Positions 17,209 through 26,667 of a stretch of DNA of 64,000 nt are shown in pieces. The translations under genes and the position numbers were made by a program. Every line of letters begins with the position of its first letter. Position 1 is the first letter of the stretch. The stretch spans positions 124,001 to 188,000 of the forward strand of contig CAISIK010000027.1 in assembly GCA_903885375.1 (NCBI GenBank), in the 5' to 3' direction. This stretch comes from an uncultured Pseudomonadota bacterium. GTDB taxonomy: Bacteria; Myxococcota_A; UBA796; SXON01. The notes under the pieces were generated by a model that searched no databases, had not been told where the DNA came from, and saw nothing but the letters and a program-made list of their open reading frames with translations.

Positions 17209-18048
17209 TCAGCTCGGCTCGTCGAGCCCTGCCGCGAGGCGCACTTGCGGACGGTACACCGCGATGCGCCGCCCGAGGTCGGGGCTCAGCCGGGCGATAC
17301 GGGGCTGCTGCCGACCGAGGAACAGGCGCATGCGCTCCCGAACGTCCCACAGCTGGACCGGCTGCCGCCAGCGCACCACGCGCGACTGCACGCCATCCCA
17401 GAAGTTGCGCCGTGCCTCCATCGAGAGCATCGCCCCGCGCCGCACCTGCGCGGCCTGCTCGGGCGTGCGCACCATCCGGACCAGCGCCTCTTCGAGCCAG
17501 CGGCCGTGATCCTGATCCTGCAGGGTATGAAGCGTAAAGTACTGGATTTCGCGCTCGGTGAAGCCGGCGCGACGGAGGCCGTCGATGATGGGAACGAACA
17601 TCTTCGGAATGGCCCACTCGTGCCCGGGCCCGAGGGCGCCGAGCCCCACGAGGAAGGGCTCCTCGGTCACGATGCGGAGGTGCTCGCGGATGAAGCCGGA
17701 CACGCGCGGGTCGAGCGGCTCGGTGTCCTCCTCCCCGGGACCCACGCCGCAGGCGGTGAGGTATTTCCGGTACAGGAGCGCGTGGTCCTCGCCATCGCTG
17801 CCCTCGCCGTACTCGTCCACCAGGACCTTCGCGATCCAGGACTTCGACTCGCTGTCGGGCGCGCGCAGGAGGAGGTGCTCCATGTAGCGGCAGAACGTGC
17901 CCACCAGCGGGTAGTGGTTGAGGCCGAAGACCTTGTAGTCCTCCCGCGTGAACGGGGTGGTGCCCACGCGCATGAGGAAGACGTGGTTCACGGCGGGGTG
18001 CTCTTCCACCTCGCGGCGCAGGTCGCGCAGGAACTCAGCGGCTTGCAT
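17209..18048 (-). CDS. Iron-containing redox enzyme of the haem-oxygenase-like (PqqC/TenA-like) superfamily
   Basis: Predicted 279 aa. ATG 18048 is chosen because GGGAG sits ten bases upstream; ATG 18081 would lie deeper in the radical SAM gene without a ribosome binding site. The protein is all-helical. Candidate metal ligands follow the HDO pattern: Glu and His in VDEYGEGSDGEDHALLYRKY, Glu in the VTEEPFLVGLGALGPGHE helix, and Asp/His in HTLQDQDHGRWLEEAL. HDO enzymes bind two irons and perform oxidative chemistry on small molecules. The start overlaps the end of the B12/radical SAM gene by 14 bases, so the two enzymes are probably co-translated and may act in sequence on one product. Confidence 0.85.
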   Translation of the reverse strand: MQAAEFLRDLRREVEEHPAVNHVFLMRVGTTPFTREDYKVFGLNHYPLVGTFCRYMEHLLLRAPDSESKSWIAKVLVDEYGEGSDGEDHALLYRKYLTACGVGPGEEDTEPLDPRVSGFIREHLRIVTEEPFLVGLGALGPGHEWAIPKMFVPIIDGLRRAGFTEREIQYFTLHTLQDQDHGRWLEEALVRMVRTPEQAAQVRRGAMLSMEARRNFWDGVQSRVVRWRQPVQLWDVRERMRLFLGRQQPRIARLSPDLGRRIAVYRPQVRLAAGLDEPS

Positions 18049-19504
18049 GCTGGTGGTGCTCCCGGATGATGCCCGCTTCATCGCGGAGGTAGCTGCGGTA
18101 GTCGAACTGGATGCGCTGGTAGCGGATGCGCTTGAGCACCATGCCCGGGAAGTTGGGCGCGGCGCGGGCGTAGAAGTCCCAGCGTTTCATCATCGTGCGG
18201 CGGTCGAAGAAGTTCTTCATGCTGGTGCGCCCCACGCGCTTCCAGGCCACGTAGTTCTTGTAGAAGTCCTCGCGCGGGAGCCGGGTGGGGGTGACGGCGT
18301 GCAGCAGATCGAAGAGGCGGAAGTCCTCGGTGAGCAGCTCGTGGCGGTGTTTCTTCCACATTTCGGTGCCCGGGAGGGGCGTGAGGATGGTCACCAGCGG
18401 GATCGCGACGCCGAGGGCCTCGATGTAGTCGTACAGGGCCTCGAAGTCGGCCACCTCGAAGTCGGGACGCACCATGAAGATGCCGGTAGAGATGATCCCG
18501 TTCTCCTTGAGGATGCGCGCTGCGCGCTGGTTGCTGTCCAGCGTGCTGCGCTTGCGCAGGCCCTCGAGCGCGTTGGCGTCGTTCGTTTCGTAGCCGCTCA
18601 GCACCCCCATGAGGCCCACCTTCGCGAGGCGGGCGATGAGCGCGGGGTTGGCGGCGATGAAGTCGCTGCGGCCCTGGGTCATCCAGAACTTCTTGATCTT
18701 CCGTTCCTCCAGCACGGTGGCCAGGCGCTCGAGGCGGTCCACGCGGGTCATGAAGTTGTCGTCGAGGAGGAAGATGAAGGGCTCGTCGCAGGCGGCCATG
18801 CGGTCGGCGATGACGTCGGCGCTGAGGAAGCGCGTGCGCCGGTCGTAGAACTCCCAGATCGCGCAGAAGTTGCAATCGAAGGAGCAGCCGCGGGAGGTGA
18901 AGAGGCTCGCCATGGGCTGGGCGGCGAGGAAGAAGTACTGGCCCTTGTACGCATCGAGCAGGTGACGCGCGGGGGCCGGCAGGGCATCGAGGCTGGGCGC
19001 GTTCTTCGCCTTGCCGCCCTTCCATCGCCCGTTGGCGAGCCGGAGGTCCACCCCCTGGAGGCCATCGAGCAGGGCGGTGGTGCGCTCGCCCCGCGGTGTG
19101 GCACCCCACCGGTCGATGATCTCCCGGAAGACGAGCTCGCCCTCGCCGAGCACGAGCACGTCGACCCAGTCGACGTAGTAGCTCTCCGCGTTCATGGTGC
19201 AGTGGTGGCCCCCGATCACCGTGAGGGCGTCGGGCACGATCTGCCTCGCGAGCCGCAACACGGCCTGCGCCTGGTAGGCGTCGGTGGTCATCGCCGTGGT
19301 GCCCACCACATCGGGGCGCCAGGAGGAGAGCAGCTCCGGCAGGACGGCGGTGCTCTCCAGCCGCATGTCGAGGATGCGGACCTCGGCCTCGGGCACCATC
19401 GCGGCGATGGTGGTGAGGCTCACCGGCTCGCTCCTCCACATGGTGTTCTCGAGCCCGAGTCGGCGCTCCTCGAAGGGGGCGGGCTGCACGAGCAGGATCT
19501 TCAT
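18035..19504 (-). CDS. B12-binding domain radical SAM enzyme
   Basis: Predicted 489 aa. The N-terminal 150 residues form a cobalamin-binding Rossmann-like domain (MKILLVQPAPFEERR, then DVVGTTAMTTDAYQA, TVIGGHHCTM, VLVLGEGELVF). The radical SAM domain follows with the cluster motif Cys207-x3-Cys211-x2-Cys214 in TSRGCSFDCNFCAIWEFY, then LLDDNFM and LSGYETNDANALEGLRK. Such enzymes methylate or rearrange unactivated carbons, and include lipid and natural-product tailoring enzymes; the substrate is not evident. Its ATG overlaps the stop of the pentahaem cytochrome gene (ATGA), and it overlaps the HDO gene downstream. Confidence 0.95.
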   Translation of the reverse strand: MKILLVQPAPFEERRLGLENTMWRSEPVSLTTIAAMVPEAEVRILDMRLESTAVLPELLSSWRPDVVGTTAMTTDAYQAQAVLRLARQIVPDALTVIGGHHCTMNAESYYVDWVDVLVLGEGELVFREIIDRWGATPRGERTTALLDGLQGVDLRLANGRWKGGKAKNAPSLDALPAPARHLLDAYKGQYFFLAAQPMASLFTSRGCSFDCNFCAIWEFYDRRTRFLSADVIADRMAACDEPFIFLLDDNFMTRVDRLERLATVLEERKIKKFWMTQGRSDFIAANPALIARLAKVGLMGVLSGYETNDANALEGLRKRSTLDSNQRAARILKENGIISTGIFMVRPDFEVADFEALYDYIEALGVAIPLVTILTPLPGTEMWKKHRHELLTEDFRLFDLLHAVTPTRLPREDFYKNYVAWKRVGRTSMKNFFDRRTMMKRWDFYARAAPNFPGMVLKRIRYQRIQFDYRSYLRDEAGIIREHHQHASR

Positions 19505-20673
19505 GGGGTCTCCGAGGGAGGCGGGGTGGGGAGGAGGGGCATGCGATGCCGGACCAGCACCGACTCCCCCGGGAAGCGCGCCCGGATGGAGGGGTCCGCG
19601 TGGCGGAGACGGTCCGCGAGGACCGCGATCTCCACAGCGGGGAGGCTATATGGCAGACCGGGCAGGCGCAGGGGAATGGCCCTCGTTTCACCCGGCAGGA
19701 GCGTGTTGTCGGCGCCCTCCACCCACCGGCGGGTGTCCACCTTGCGCTCCAGCCACACAGGCGCGGAGCCGAGCGTGGCGCCGCCCACGCGCGCGCTGGC
19801 GGCGAGCCCGATGGCGCGCATCGGGTCGGCGGTGGGCACGTTGTGGCCGGCGAGGTTCGTCACGGTCACCCGGACTCCGTCGGGCGTACGCTCCACACGG
19901 TCCACCCGGATCGCGCTGGCCACGAAGTCGTCGTCCCAGCCGCCCAGCACGCGGTGACTCCGGGTGGTGCGCAAGGGGGAGAAGGCGGTGAGGGGACGCT
20001 CCACGGCCGGCATGTGGCAATCCACGCAGCGCTCCGTGCGGCCCGTAGCCGCGGTCCAGCGGCTCCACTCGCCTAGCGTGTCGGACACGGGACGGACGAG
20101 CCGCGATAGCGGCGGCCCCTCCGTCTGGTGGCAGGGCGCGCAGGTGTCCGCCGAGCCGAACGTGGGGTCGACGGTGACGGCGTGAGGGGCCTCCACGCCC
20201 GCGATCGTGCCCACCACGGCGCCCTCGCGTACGTGGCAGGCCGCGCAGGTGACTCCCTCGTTGCGCAGGGCCTCGTCGTAGCCGGGGTTGGGCACGCCCA
20301 CGCCCGCCACCGGCTTCAACGAGGCGAGCCCCGTGATGCGCTCCGGCTGCTGCTCCTGCAGGGGCGTGTGGCAGGTGCGGCAGGCGTAGAGCTCGCGCTC
20401 CCGCTCGAAGTCGGCCTGGAAGATCGGATCGGTCCAGGCCTGCGCCATGCGCGACTCACTCCACTCCCGGGCCACTTCCACATGGCAGCTGGCGCACCCG
20501 GTCGAGGAGAGCGAGGAGAGGCCCGTCGGCACGGCCATGGCGGCGTGTTGGGGTTGGGGCAGGCGCGTGAACACCCACTCCCGGACCATGCCGGGGACGG
20601 CGAGCCCGCCCACAACGACCACCGCGAGGAGCCCGAGCGCCCCCCACCGCCACGCGCGCCGGCCACCTACCAG
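19501..20673 (-). CDS. Membrane-anchored pentahaem c-type cytochrome
   Basis: About 390 aa. Five CxxCH haem motifs are visible: CASCH, CRTCH, CAACH, CAPCH and CVDCH. An N-terminal signal anchor (GALGLLAVVVVGGLAVPGM preceded by RRAWRW) places the haems in the periplasm, and the C-terminal third is haem-free and beta-rich (VRVTVTNLAGHNVPTADP). The pattern resembles cytochrome c554-type electron-transfer proteins. The start is uncertain: there is no ATG or GTG before the signal anchor after the upstream stop, so CTG 20673 is the only start that keeps it; GTG 20622 would cut into it. It is coupled by ATGA to the radical SAM gene. Confidence 0.85.
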   Translation of the reverse strand: MVGGRRAWRWGALGLLAVVVVGGLAVPGMVREWVFTRLPQPQHAAMAVPTGLSSLSSTGCASCHVEVAREWSESRMAQAWTDPIFQADFERERELYACRTCHTPLQEQQPERITGLASLKPVAGVGVPNPGYDEALRNEGVTCAACHVREGAVVGTIAGVEAPHAVTVDPTFGSADTCAPCHQTEGPPLSRLVRPVSDTLGEWSRWTAATGRTERCVDCHMPAVERPLTAFSPLRTTRSHRVLGGWDDDFVASAIRVDRVERTPDGVRVTVTNLAGHNVPTADPMRAIGLAASARVGGATLGSAPVWLERKVDTRRWVEGADNTLLPGETRAIPLRLPGLPYSLPAVEIAVLADRLRHADPSIRARFPGESVLVRHRMPLLPTPPPSETP

Positions 20674-21809
20674 GTGAGCTGCTCGCGGAGGTCGGCCTCG
20701 CGCCCCCCGAGGAACATGAGCACGGCGGCGCGGCCGGCATCGACGGCGTCGTTGTCCTGCTCCTTTCGGGGGTCGGCATCCCCGGCGGCGTCGATCTCCG
20801 CGGTGATCGCCGCCACCCGCGCCTCGAGCCCCGCCGCCTCCGCGTCGGTCATCGCGGCCGCCAGCGCTTTGCGCCACTCGACCTTGCAGGCGGCATCCTC
20901 CAGGCAGGCGGTGGCGAGGATTCCGTGCATCACGTACTCCACCGCGGCGGTGTCGGAGAAGGTCTCGTCGAGCCCGTGCGGCACGAACTGGAACAGGCCG
21001 CTGGTGGGGTCGAGGTAGAGGTGGGCGTCGTCGCCGGGGTCGGAGAAGGGGTAGCCGTCGAGGTTGCCGACGTAGGCCATGGTGCCGAGGTAGCGGAACC
21101 ACGAAGCGCGGTCCACATACTCCCAGGCGCGGGTGGGGCCCTCGGGAGTGGCCATGACCGCGGTGAGCGCCTCGATGGCGCTGCGATCGTCCACGCCCTC
21201 TTCGAGCTCGAAGCCATCGAGCAGATCGGGGCGGAAGTCGGCGTCGTGGATCTCCCACATCGAGCCGTTCTGGTCGTCGAACCAGCGGCCGATCAGCTCC
21301 TCGTCGGTGTTCTCCACGTTGGCATAGAGCCCGTAGGGCTCCCCGTTCACCGTGAGGGTGACGTGGTTGCATCGCGGGGCGGGCGCTCCCCTTTCGCGGA
21401 AGAAGCCGTACGCCAGCCGCTCGCGGAGCATCGAGGGGTCGGAGACCATGTTGTTGAACACCAGCCGCCGCATGCCGAGGTAGCGCCCCTCGGGGTCGTA
21501 CTCGTTGAACTTTACCTTGAAGGAAGGTTTCTGGTCGATATCGCGGTAGGAGGACTCCCCCTTGATCCGCACGCCCACCGGCCCGTACCGCTCGCCGCCG
21601 ACCACCATCACCCCCTCCACCCACACGCGCGGGTCGTTCGCGAGTCCGGTGAGGGAGGCGTCCGACAGCTCCAGCCCCACCTCCTCCACGGCGCCGTCGG
21701 CGTAGAAGGCGTCGGAGTCGCCTTCCGCCCGGGGAGGCTGGATCGACGCGCCCTCGGCCGGGTCGTCCGAAGCCAGATCTCGCCCGCACGCGAGGAGGAG
21801 GAACAGCAT
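20667..21809 (-). CDS. CotH-family lipoprotein (spore-coat kinase-like fold)
   Basis: Predicted 380 aa. MLFLLLACGRD is a short lipobox signal with Cys8. The rest matches the CotH family: VGVRIKGESSYRDIDQKPSF, FNEYDPEGRYLG, RRLVFNNMVSDPSMLRERLA, PYGLYANVENTDEELIGRWF, and a late acidic segment YLDPTSGLFQFVPHGLDETF that corresponds to the metal-binding part. CotH in Bacillus is an atypical protein kinase; the many bacterial lipoprotein homologues have unproven roles. It precedes the pentahaem cytochrome with a seven-base overlap if CTG 20673 is that gene's start. No spore genes are nearby, so the name does not imply sporulation. Confidence 0.9.
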   Translation of the reverse strand: MLFLLLACGRDLASDDPAEGASIQPPRAEGDSDAFYADGAVEEVGLELSDASLTGLANDPRVWVEGVMVVGGERYGPVGVRIKGESSYRDIDQKPSFKVKFNEYDPEGRYLGMRRLVFNNMVSDPSMLRERLAYGFFRERGAPAPRCNHVTLTVNGEPYGLYANVENTDEELIGRWFDDQNGSMWEIHDADFRPDLLDGFELEEGVDDRSAIEALTAVMATPEGPTRAWEYVDRASWFRYLGTMAYVGNLDGYPFSDPGDDAHLYLDPTSGLFQFVPHGLDETFSDTAAVEYVMHGILATACLEDAACKVEWRKALAAAMTDAEAAGLEARVAAITAEIDAAGDADPRKEQDNDAVDAGRAAVLMFLGGREADLREQLTW

Positions 21810-21867
21810 CCGGCCAGTCTACCCGCCTCGGCGGGGGCTCGGGTCCCTGGCGGAGTATGATGCGGCC

Positions 21868-23076
21868 ATGCGAGTCGGCTTTGCGCTCCAGGCCACGGTT
21901 CCGTGCGCGGCCTGTCACGCCCCTGTGGCCGTGCCGGGGCTCGTCGAGTCCTGCCCCTGCGGGAAGTGCGGGGCCCGATCCCTGCTTCCCCCCCACCTCT
22001 GGCGCTCCCTCTTCGGCGAGCTCGCGTTCGCCGAGGCGGCGGCCTGCGCCGAAGGGGATGCGGTCACGGTGACGGACACGGAGGGTGGGTCCACGGTGGT
22101 GTACGGCCGCCGCCAGCCGCGCTGTCACCGCTGCAAGCTGGAGCTGCCGGTCGACTCGCTCGACCGGCTCGCGCGGGTCGGTCACCACGACTGCGTCTGC
22201 GGGGGGCGCATCCGGGTGCGGGAGGCGGATGCGCTCGCCCGCTCGCTGCTCCCCGCCGCAAGATTCGTGGTCCGCGAGTCGACCCCGGATGCGCCCGGGC
22301 CGGCCGCCCCGCCGTTCATCCTCGTCGCGGAGCTCTCCGAGGGCGAGCTCGCCCGGATGGTCGCGCTCGGCGGGGAGGACGGCGCCGCGCTCGCCGCGGC
22401 CGACCCCGCTGCCTCCGCCGATACCCTCGGCGCGCTCGCCCAATCGCAGGACTGGACCGCCCGGGCCGGCGTGGCGCGCAACCCCTCCACCCCCGCCGAG
22501 GTGCTTTCCTCGCTCGCGGACGACGAAGACTCCGACGTGGTGGAGGCGCTCGCCTTGAATCCGGCGCTCCCGCCTCCCCTCTGCGAACGGCTCTGCGGTC
22601 ACGACGACGCCGATGTGCGGAGCAAGGCGGTGGTCCACCCACGCACCTCGCTCGCAGCGATCCGCCAGCTCGTGGAGCGCGGCGAGTCGGATGGCGATGT
22701 GCTCAAGGCCATCGCCACGCGCGCCGACGTGGACACGGCCTTGCTCGACAAGCTGCGCATCGAGGGGGACACCGACGTTCTCGCCGTGATCGCCCTCCAT
22801 CCCTCCGCCGACGAAGCGATGCTGCTCGCGCTGGCGCACCGGAACGACTCCGACGTGGGCCGCGCCCTCTTGCGCCGAAAGACCCTCCCGCTCTCCGTAT
22901 TGCGCGCCTTGACGGCGGAGGACGCGATGGTCACCGAGGAGCGCGTGCGAGCGCACCCCTCCTACCCGCTGCTCGCCGCGTTCCACCGCAGGGTGAACGT
23001 CGCGATCGGCATCGGCGTGCTCGTGGTGGTGGTGTTCCTCGCCGCAGTCGCGGTTTTTTCCCCCGCGGCCGAGTGA
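21868..23076 (+). CDS. Zinc-ribbon-like and helical-repeat protein with C-terminal membrane anchor
   Basis: Predicted 402 aa, unrecognised as a whole. The N-terminal 120 residues contain Cys pairs (PCAACHAP, CPCGKCGARS, RCHRCKLELP, DCVCGGRI) that look like two zinc ribbons. From about residue 155 there are short repeated helical units built around DADVRSKAVVHPRTS, DTDVLAVIALHPSAD and NDSDVGRALLRRKT, resembling leucine-rich-variant or HEAT-like repeats. The C-terminus is a single helix (VAIGIGVLVVVVFLAAVAVF) with a very short tail, so the protein is probably tail-anchored facing the cytoplasm. GTGA overlap couples it to the next gene. Confidence 0.7.
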   Translation: MRVGFALQATVPCAACHAPVAVPGLVESCPCGKCGARSLLPPHLWRSLFGELAFAEAAACAEGDAVTVTDTEGGSTVVYGRRQPRCHRCKLELPVDSLDRLARVGHHDCVCGGRIRVREADALARSLLPAARFVVRESTPDAPGPAAPPFILVAELSEGELARMVALGGEDGAALAAADPAASADTLGALAQSQDWTARAGVARNPSTPAEVLSSLADDEDSDVVEALALNPALPPPLCERLCGHDDADVRSKAVVHPRTSLAAIRQLVERGESDGDVLKAIATRADVDTALLDKLRIEGDTDVLAVIALHPSADEAMLLALAHRNDSDVGRALLRRKTLPLSVLRALTAEDAMVTEERVRAHPSYPLLAAFHRRVNVAIGIGVLVVVVFLAAVAVFSPAAE

Positions 23077-23981
23077 GGTGGGCGCGCCGCTGGCTCACCG
23101 GCGGCCACCCGATCCAGGACTATGTGCCGGTGGCGCTCGCCGTTCACGAGCTGCGCCACAGCGCCACGCTGTCCTTCGCGGGGGGCTCGCTCGACGTCAC
23201 CCATCGCCACTGGACGCTCGGCTACGCGCCCGTGACCGTGGGGATCGCGCTCCCCGAGGCGCGGGCGGCCGCCCTCCTCGCCGGGCGCACGCGCGCGCAG
23301 CTCACCGTGCACGGCGAGGGCGGGGCGACGCTCTCGACCCTCACGCTCCGGCCCACCCGCGCGCTCGCGGCGGGGGTCCTCGGGTTCGTGGCCGAGGCGC
23401 CCGCCGTGCGCTGCCTGGACCCCTTCCGCCGCGCGTTCCTGCTCCGGCGGTTGCAACGCGCCGGCGTGCGCCGGGGCCGTACGTTCGGCGAGCTGACGCC
23501 GCGGGTGTATCGCCAGTACGCCGCCCTCTTCTGCTATCCGCGACGGGTGGTGCTCCTCTGCACCCCGGGCGGGAGGGTCTTCCCGATCGACCTCCATGGC
23601 CTGAACCCCGAAACCGGCGCCGCTGTGCTCGGGGTTCGCCAGAGCAGCGCCGCCGTGGCAGAGCTCCTGGACACCCGCGCCCTCGCCCTCTGCGATGTGG
23701 CCGGCCACCACCGGCCCGACGTGTACGCGCTCGGGAAGATGGGCGGCCAGCCCACCGCCGCTGCCATGGCGGGCGGGCGACGCACGCGGCACTTCGGCAT
23801 CGCCGTGCCGGACATCGCCGCCGGCTGGACGGAGGTGCGGGTGACCCACGACGTGGAGCTCGGGGTGCAGCGCCTCCTCGCCGGCGAGGTGGTGGGGCGA
23901 GAAAGCACGCCGGTGGCCGCGCTGCACCACCTGCACCTCGTGGCCTGGCTGGCGATGGCGCAGCGCTACCGCGAGGTCTAG
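23073..23981 (+). CDS. Unknown protein, possibly FMN-binding split-barrel (flavin-reductase-like)
   Basis: Predicted 302 aa. GTG 23073 overlaps the preceding stop (GTGA). The region around residues 150-235 (RVVLLCTPGGRVFPIDLHGL, LGVRQSSAAVAELLDTRALA, DVYALGKMGG, then HFGIAVPDI) resembles split-barrel flavoproteins of the flavin reductase type, in which an FPMDLxG-like segment lies near the FMN. The N-terminal 140 residues are unassigned. No transmembrane segment is visible. The fold assignment is a suggestion only. Confidence 0.5.
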   Translation: MRWARRWLTGGHPIQDYVPVALAVHELRHSATLSFAGGSLDVTHRHWTLGYAPVTVGIALPEARAAALLAGRTRAQLTVHGEGGATLSTLTLRPTRALAAGVLGFVAEAPAVRCLDPFRRAFLLRRLQRAGVRRGRTFGELTPRVYRQYAALFCYPRRVVLLCTPGGRVFPIDLHGLNPETGAAVLGVRQSSAAVAELLDTRALALCDVAGHHRPDVYALGKMGGQPTAAAMAGGRRTRHFGIAVPDIAAGWTEVRVTHDVELGVQRLLAGEVVGRESTPVAALHHLHLVAWLAMAQRYREV

Positions 23982-24002
23982 CCCGAAGGCGCCGAGATGC
24001 GC

Positions 24003-24030
24003 GCCGGCCGATGATCCCGGAGCGGCCGGT
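24003..24030. terminator. Inverted repeat between converging genes
   Basis: CCGGCCG (24004-24010) and CGGCCGG (24023-24029) form a seven-pair stem with a 12-base loop, extended by one G-T pair. It sits between the ends of the plus-strand flavoprotein-like gene and acnB on the minus strand. No T-run follows on either strand, so a termination role is only possible. Confidence 0.3.
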
Positions 24031-24050
24031 CGCGGCGCGTCTCCCTCCGG

Positions 24051-26633
24051 CTACTTCGCGCCCGCCGCGGCTTCGACGAACTCGCCGATCTGGTCGAAGT
24101 TCATGTAGCGGTACACCTCGGCGCCCTTGCCGCTGAGGATCGAGACCCCCTCGAGGTACTCGGCGGGCGTGGGGATGCGGCCGAGCTGGGCGCAGACCGC
24201 CGCGAGCTCGGCGCTGCCGAGGTACACGTTGGCCCCGATGCCGAGCCGGTTCGGGAAGTTGCGGGTGCTCGTGCTCATGGCCGTGGAGCCCTTTCGCACC
24301 TGGGCCTGGTTGCCCATGCAGAGCGAGCAGCCGGGCATCTCCATCCGCGCGCCGCTCTTGCCGAGCACGCCGTAGTAGCCCTCCTCGTTGAGCATCATCG
24401 CGTCCATCCGGGTGGGGGGTGCCACCCACAGGCGCACGGGGATGTCGCTCTTGCCTTCGAGGATCTTGCCGGCGGCGCGGAAGTGGCCGATGTTCGTCAT
24501 GCAGGAGCCGATGAAGACCTCGTCGATCTTGTCGCCGGCCACGGCGGAGAGCGGCTTGATGTCGTCGGGGTCGTTCGGGCAGGCCACGAGCGGCTCGGTG
24601 ATGGTGGCGAGGTCGATCTCGAGCACGGCGGCGTACTGGGCATCCGCGTCGGGCTGCAGGAGCGTGCCGCTCTCGATCCAGGCCTCCATGGCGGCGATGC
24701 GCCGGCGGAGCGAGCGCGCGTCGGCATAGCCGTTGGCGATCATCCAGCCGAGCAGCGTGATGTTGGAGCGGAGGTACTCCACCACCGGCTCGCGGTTGAG
24801 CCGCACGGTGCAGCCGGCGGCGCTGCGCTCGGCCGAGGCGTCGGTGAGCTCGAACGCCTGCTCGATCTTGAGGTCGGGGAGGCCCTCGATCTCGAGGATG
24901 CGGCCGGAGAAGACGTTCTTCTTGCCCTTCTTCTCCACCGTGAGCTGACCGGATTGCAGGGCGGCGTGCGGGATGGCGTTCACCAGATCGCGCAGGGTGA
25001 TGCCGGGCTGCATCTCGCCCTTGAAGCGCACCAGCACGGACTCGGGCATGTCGAGCGGCATCACGCCGGTGGCGGCGGCGAAGGCCACGAGACCGGAGCC
25101 CGCGGGGAAGGAGATGCCGATGGGGAAGCGGGTGTGCGAGTCGCCGCCGGTGCCCACCGTGTCGGGCAGGAGCATCCGGTTGAGCCAGGAGTGGATCACA
25201 CCATCGCCGGGGCGGAGGGAAACGCCGCCGCGGGTGGTGATGAACTCCGGCAGGGTGCGGTGGGTCTTGACGTCGACCAGCTTGGGGTAGGCCGCGGTGT
25301 GGCAGAAGCTCTGCATCACGAGGTCGGCGGAGAAGCCGAGGCAGGCGAGGTCCTTGAGCTCATCGCGGGTCATGGGGCCGGTGGTGTCCTGGCTGCCGAC
25401 CGAGGCCATGCGCGGCTCGCAGTAGGTGCCGGGGCGCACGCCTTCGCCTTCGGGGAGCCCGCAGGCCCGGCCGACCATCTTCTGCGCGAGCGTAAAACCG
25501 TGCGCGGCCGCCACCGGGGGCGCCGGCAGACGGAAGGTGGTGCTCGGGCCGAGCTTCAGCGCCTCGCGCGCCCGCGCCGTGAGGCTGCGGCCGATGATGA
25601 GGTTGATCCGGCCGCCGGCGCGCACCTCATCGAGGAGCACTTCCGAGCGGTGCGCGAACGTGGCGATGACCTCGCCGTTCTTCTCCACGCGGCCGGCTTG
25701 GGGGAGGATGTCCACCACATCGCCGGTGTTGAGCTGGGAGACCTCGCACTCCAGCGGCAGGGCGCCCGCATCCTCCATGGTGTTGAAGAAGATGGGGGCG
25801 ATCTGCTTGCCGATGCAGAAGCCGCCGAAACGTTTGTTGGGCACGTGCGGGATGTCGCTGCCCGTCCACCAAAGGACCGAGTTGGTGGCCGACTTGCGCG
25901 AGCTGCCGGTGCCCACCACATCGCCTACGTAGGCCACGGGATGGCCCTTGGCGCGCAAGGCCGCGAGCACGCCCATCGGCCCGCGCACGCCCGGCTCCTC
26001 CGGCACGATGCCCTCGCGCGCGTTCTTGAGCATGGCGAGCGCGTGCAGCGGGATGTCGGGCCGGCTCCACGCGTCGGGCGCGGGGGAGAGGTCGTCGGTG
26101 TTCGTTTCGCCGGTGACCTTGAACACGGTGACGGTGATGCGCTCGGCGAGCGGCGCGCGGCTCGTGAACCACTCCGCCTCCGCCCAGCTGCGCACCACCT
26201 CGGCCGCGAGGGCGTTGCCCGCCTCGGCCTTGTGGACCACGTCATTGACGAAGTCGAACATCAGGAGCGTGTGCTTCAGGCCCTCGGCGGCGGCGCGGCC
26301 ACACACGGCATCGTCGAGGAGCGCGATGAGCGGGGCCACGTTGTAGCCGCCCACCATCGTGCCGAGGAGGCGGGTGGCCTGCACGCGGTCGATGAGGGGG
26401 CAGGGGCGCTCGCCGCGGGCGAGGTCGGTGAGGAAGGCGGCCTTGATCTGGGCGGCATCATCCACGCCGGGGGGCACCCGGTTGGTGATGAGATCGAGGA
26501 GCTCGGCCTCGGCCCCGACGGGCGGCGCTTCGAGGAGCCCGATGAGTTCGATCATCTGGGCGCGGGTGAGCGGGAGGGCGGGGATGCCGAGCGCAGCGCG
26601 CTCGGCCACGTGGGCACGGTAGGCTTCGAGCAT
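24051..26633 (-). CDS. acnB: Aconitate hydratase B (bifunctional aconitase/2-methylisocitrate dehydratase)
   Basis: Predicted 860 aa; E. coli AcnB is 865 aa. It isomerises citrate to isocitrate in the TCA cycle and can act in the methylcitrate cycle. The whole sequence follows AcnB closely: [80 protein letters not shown] and [20 protein letters not shown]. Cys ligands of the [4Fe-4S] cluster are in GSCMTN and GCSLCMGN near the C-terminus. ATG 26633 gives [12 protein letters not shown], aligned with the E. coli N-terminus; ATG 26648 is five codons upstream. Neither start has a strong ribosome binding site. Confidence 0.98.
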   Translation of the reverse strand: MLEAYRAHVAERAALGIPALPLTRAQMIELIGLLEAPPVGAEAELLDLITNRVPPGVDDAAQIKAAFLTDLARGERPCPLIDRVQATRLLGTMVGGYNVAPLIALLDDAVCGRAAAEGLKHTLLMFDFVNDVVHKAEAGNALAAEVVRSWAEAEWFTSRAPLAERITVTVFKVTGETNTDDLSPAPDAWSRPDIPLHALAMLKNAREGIVPEEPGVRGPMGVLAALRAKGHPVAYVGDVVGTGSSRKSATNSVLWWTGSDIPHVPNKRFGGFCIGKQIAPIFFNTMEDAGALPLECEVSQLNTGDVVDILPQAGRVEKNGEVIATFAHRSEVLLDEVRAGGRINLIIGRSLTARAREALKLGPSTTFRLPAPPVAAAHGFTLAQKMVGRACGLPEGEGVRPGTYCEPRMASVGSQDTTGPMTRDELKDLACLGFSADLVMQSFCHTAAYPKLVDVKTHRTLPEFITTRGGVSLRPGDGVIHSWLNRMLLPDTVGTGGDSHTRFPIGISFPAGSGLVAFAAATGVMPLDMPESVLVRFKGEMQPGITLRDLVNAIPHAALQSGQLTVEKKGKKNVFSGRILEIEGLPDLKIEQAFELTDASAERSAAGCTVRLNREPVVEYLRSNITLLGWMIANGYADARSLRRRIAAMEAWIESGTLLQPDADAQYAAVLEIDLATITEPLVACPNDPDDIKPLSAVAGDKIDEVFIGSCMTNIGHFRAAGKILEGKSDIPVRLWVAPPTRMDAMMLNEEGYYGVLGKSGARMEMPGCSLCMGNQAQVRKGSTAMSTSTRNFPNRLGIGANVYLGSAELAAVCAQLGRIPTPAEYLEGVSILSGKGAEVYRYMNFDQIGEFVEAAAGAK

Positions 26634-26667
26634 GCGGCGGGCTAACATCGTTCCGGCTGCCCGGCGC

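Noticed and set aside
17948-19957. Plus-strand frame opposite the radical SAM gene
   Set aside because: It is an antisense shadow of a gene with a clear CxxxCxxC motif.
20667-21809. CotH as evidence for sporulation genes
   Set aside because: CotH-like lipoproteins are widespread in non-sporulating bacteria and no other spore gene is near; the SpoIIM-like module at 986-2683 is also a general membrane family.
20674-22986. Minus-strand extension upstream of the pentahaem cytochrome
   Set aside because: The open frame continues upstream but overlaps CotH on the same strand and the repeat protein on the other; its translation is Arg/Gly-rich with no motif.
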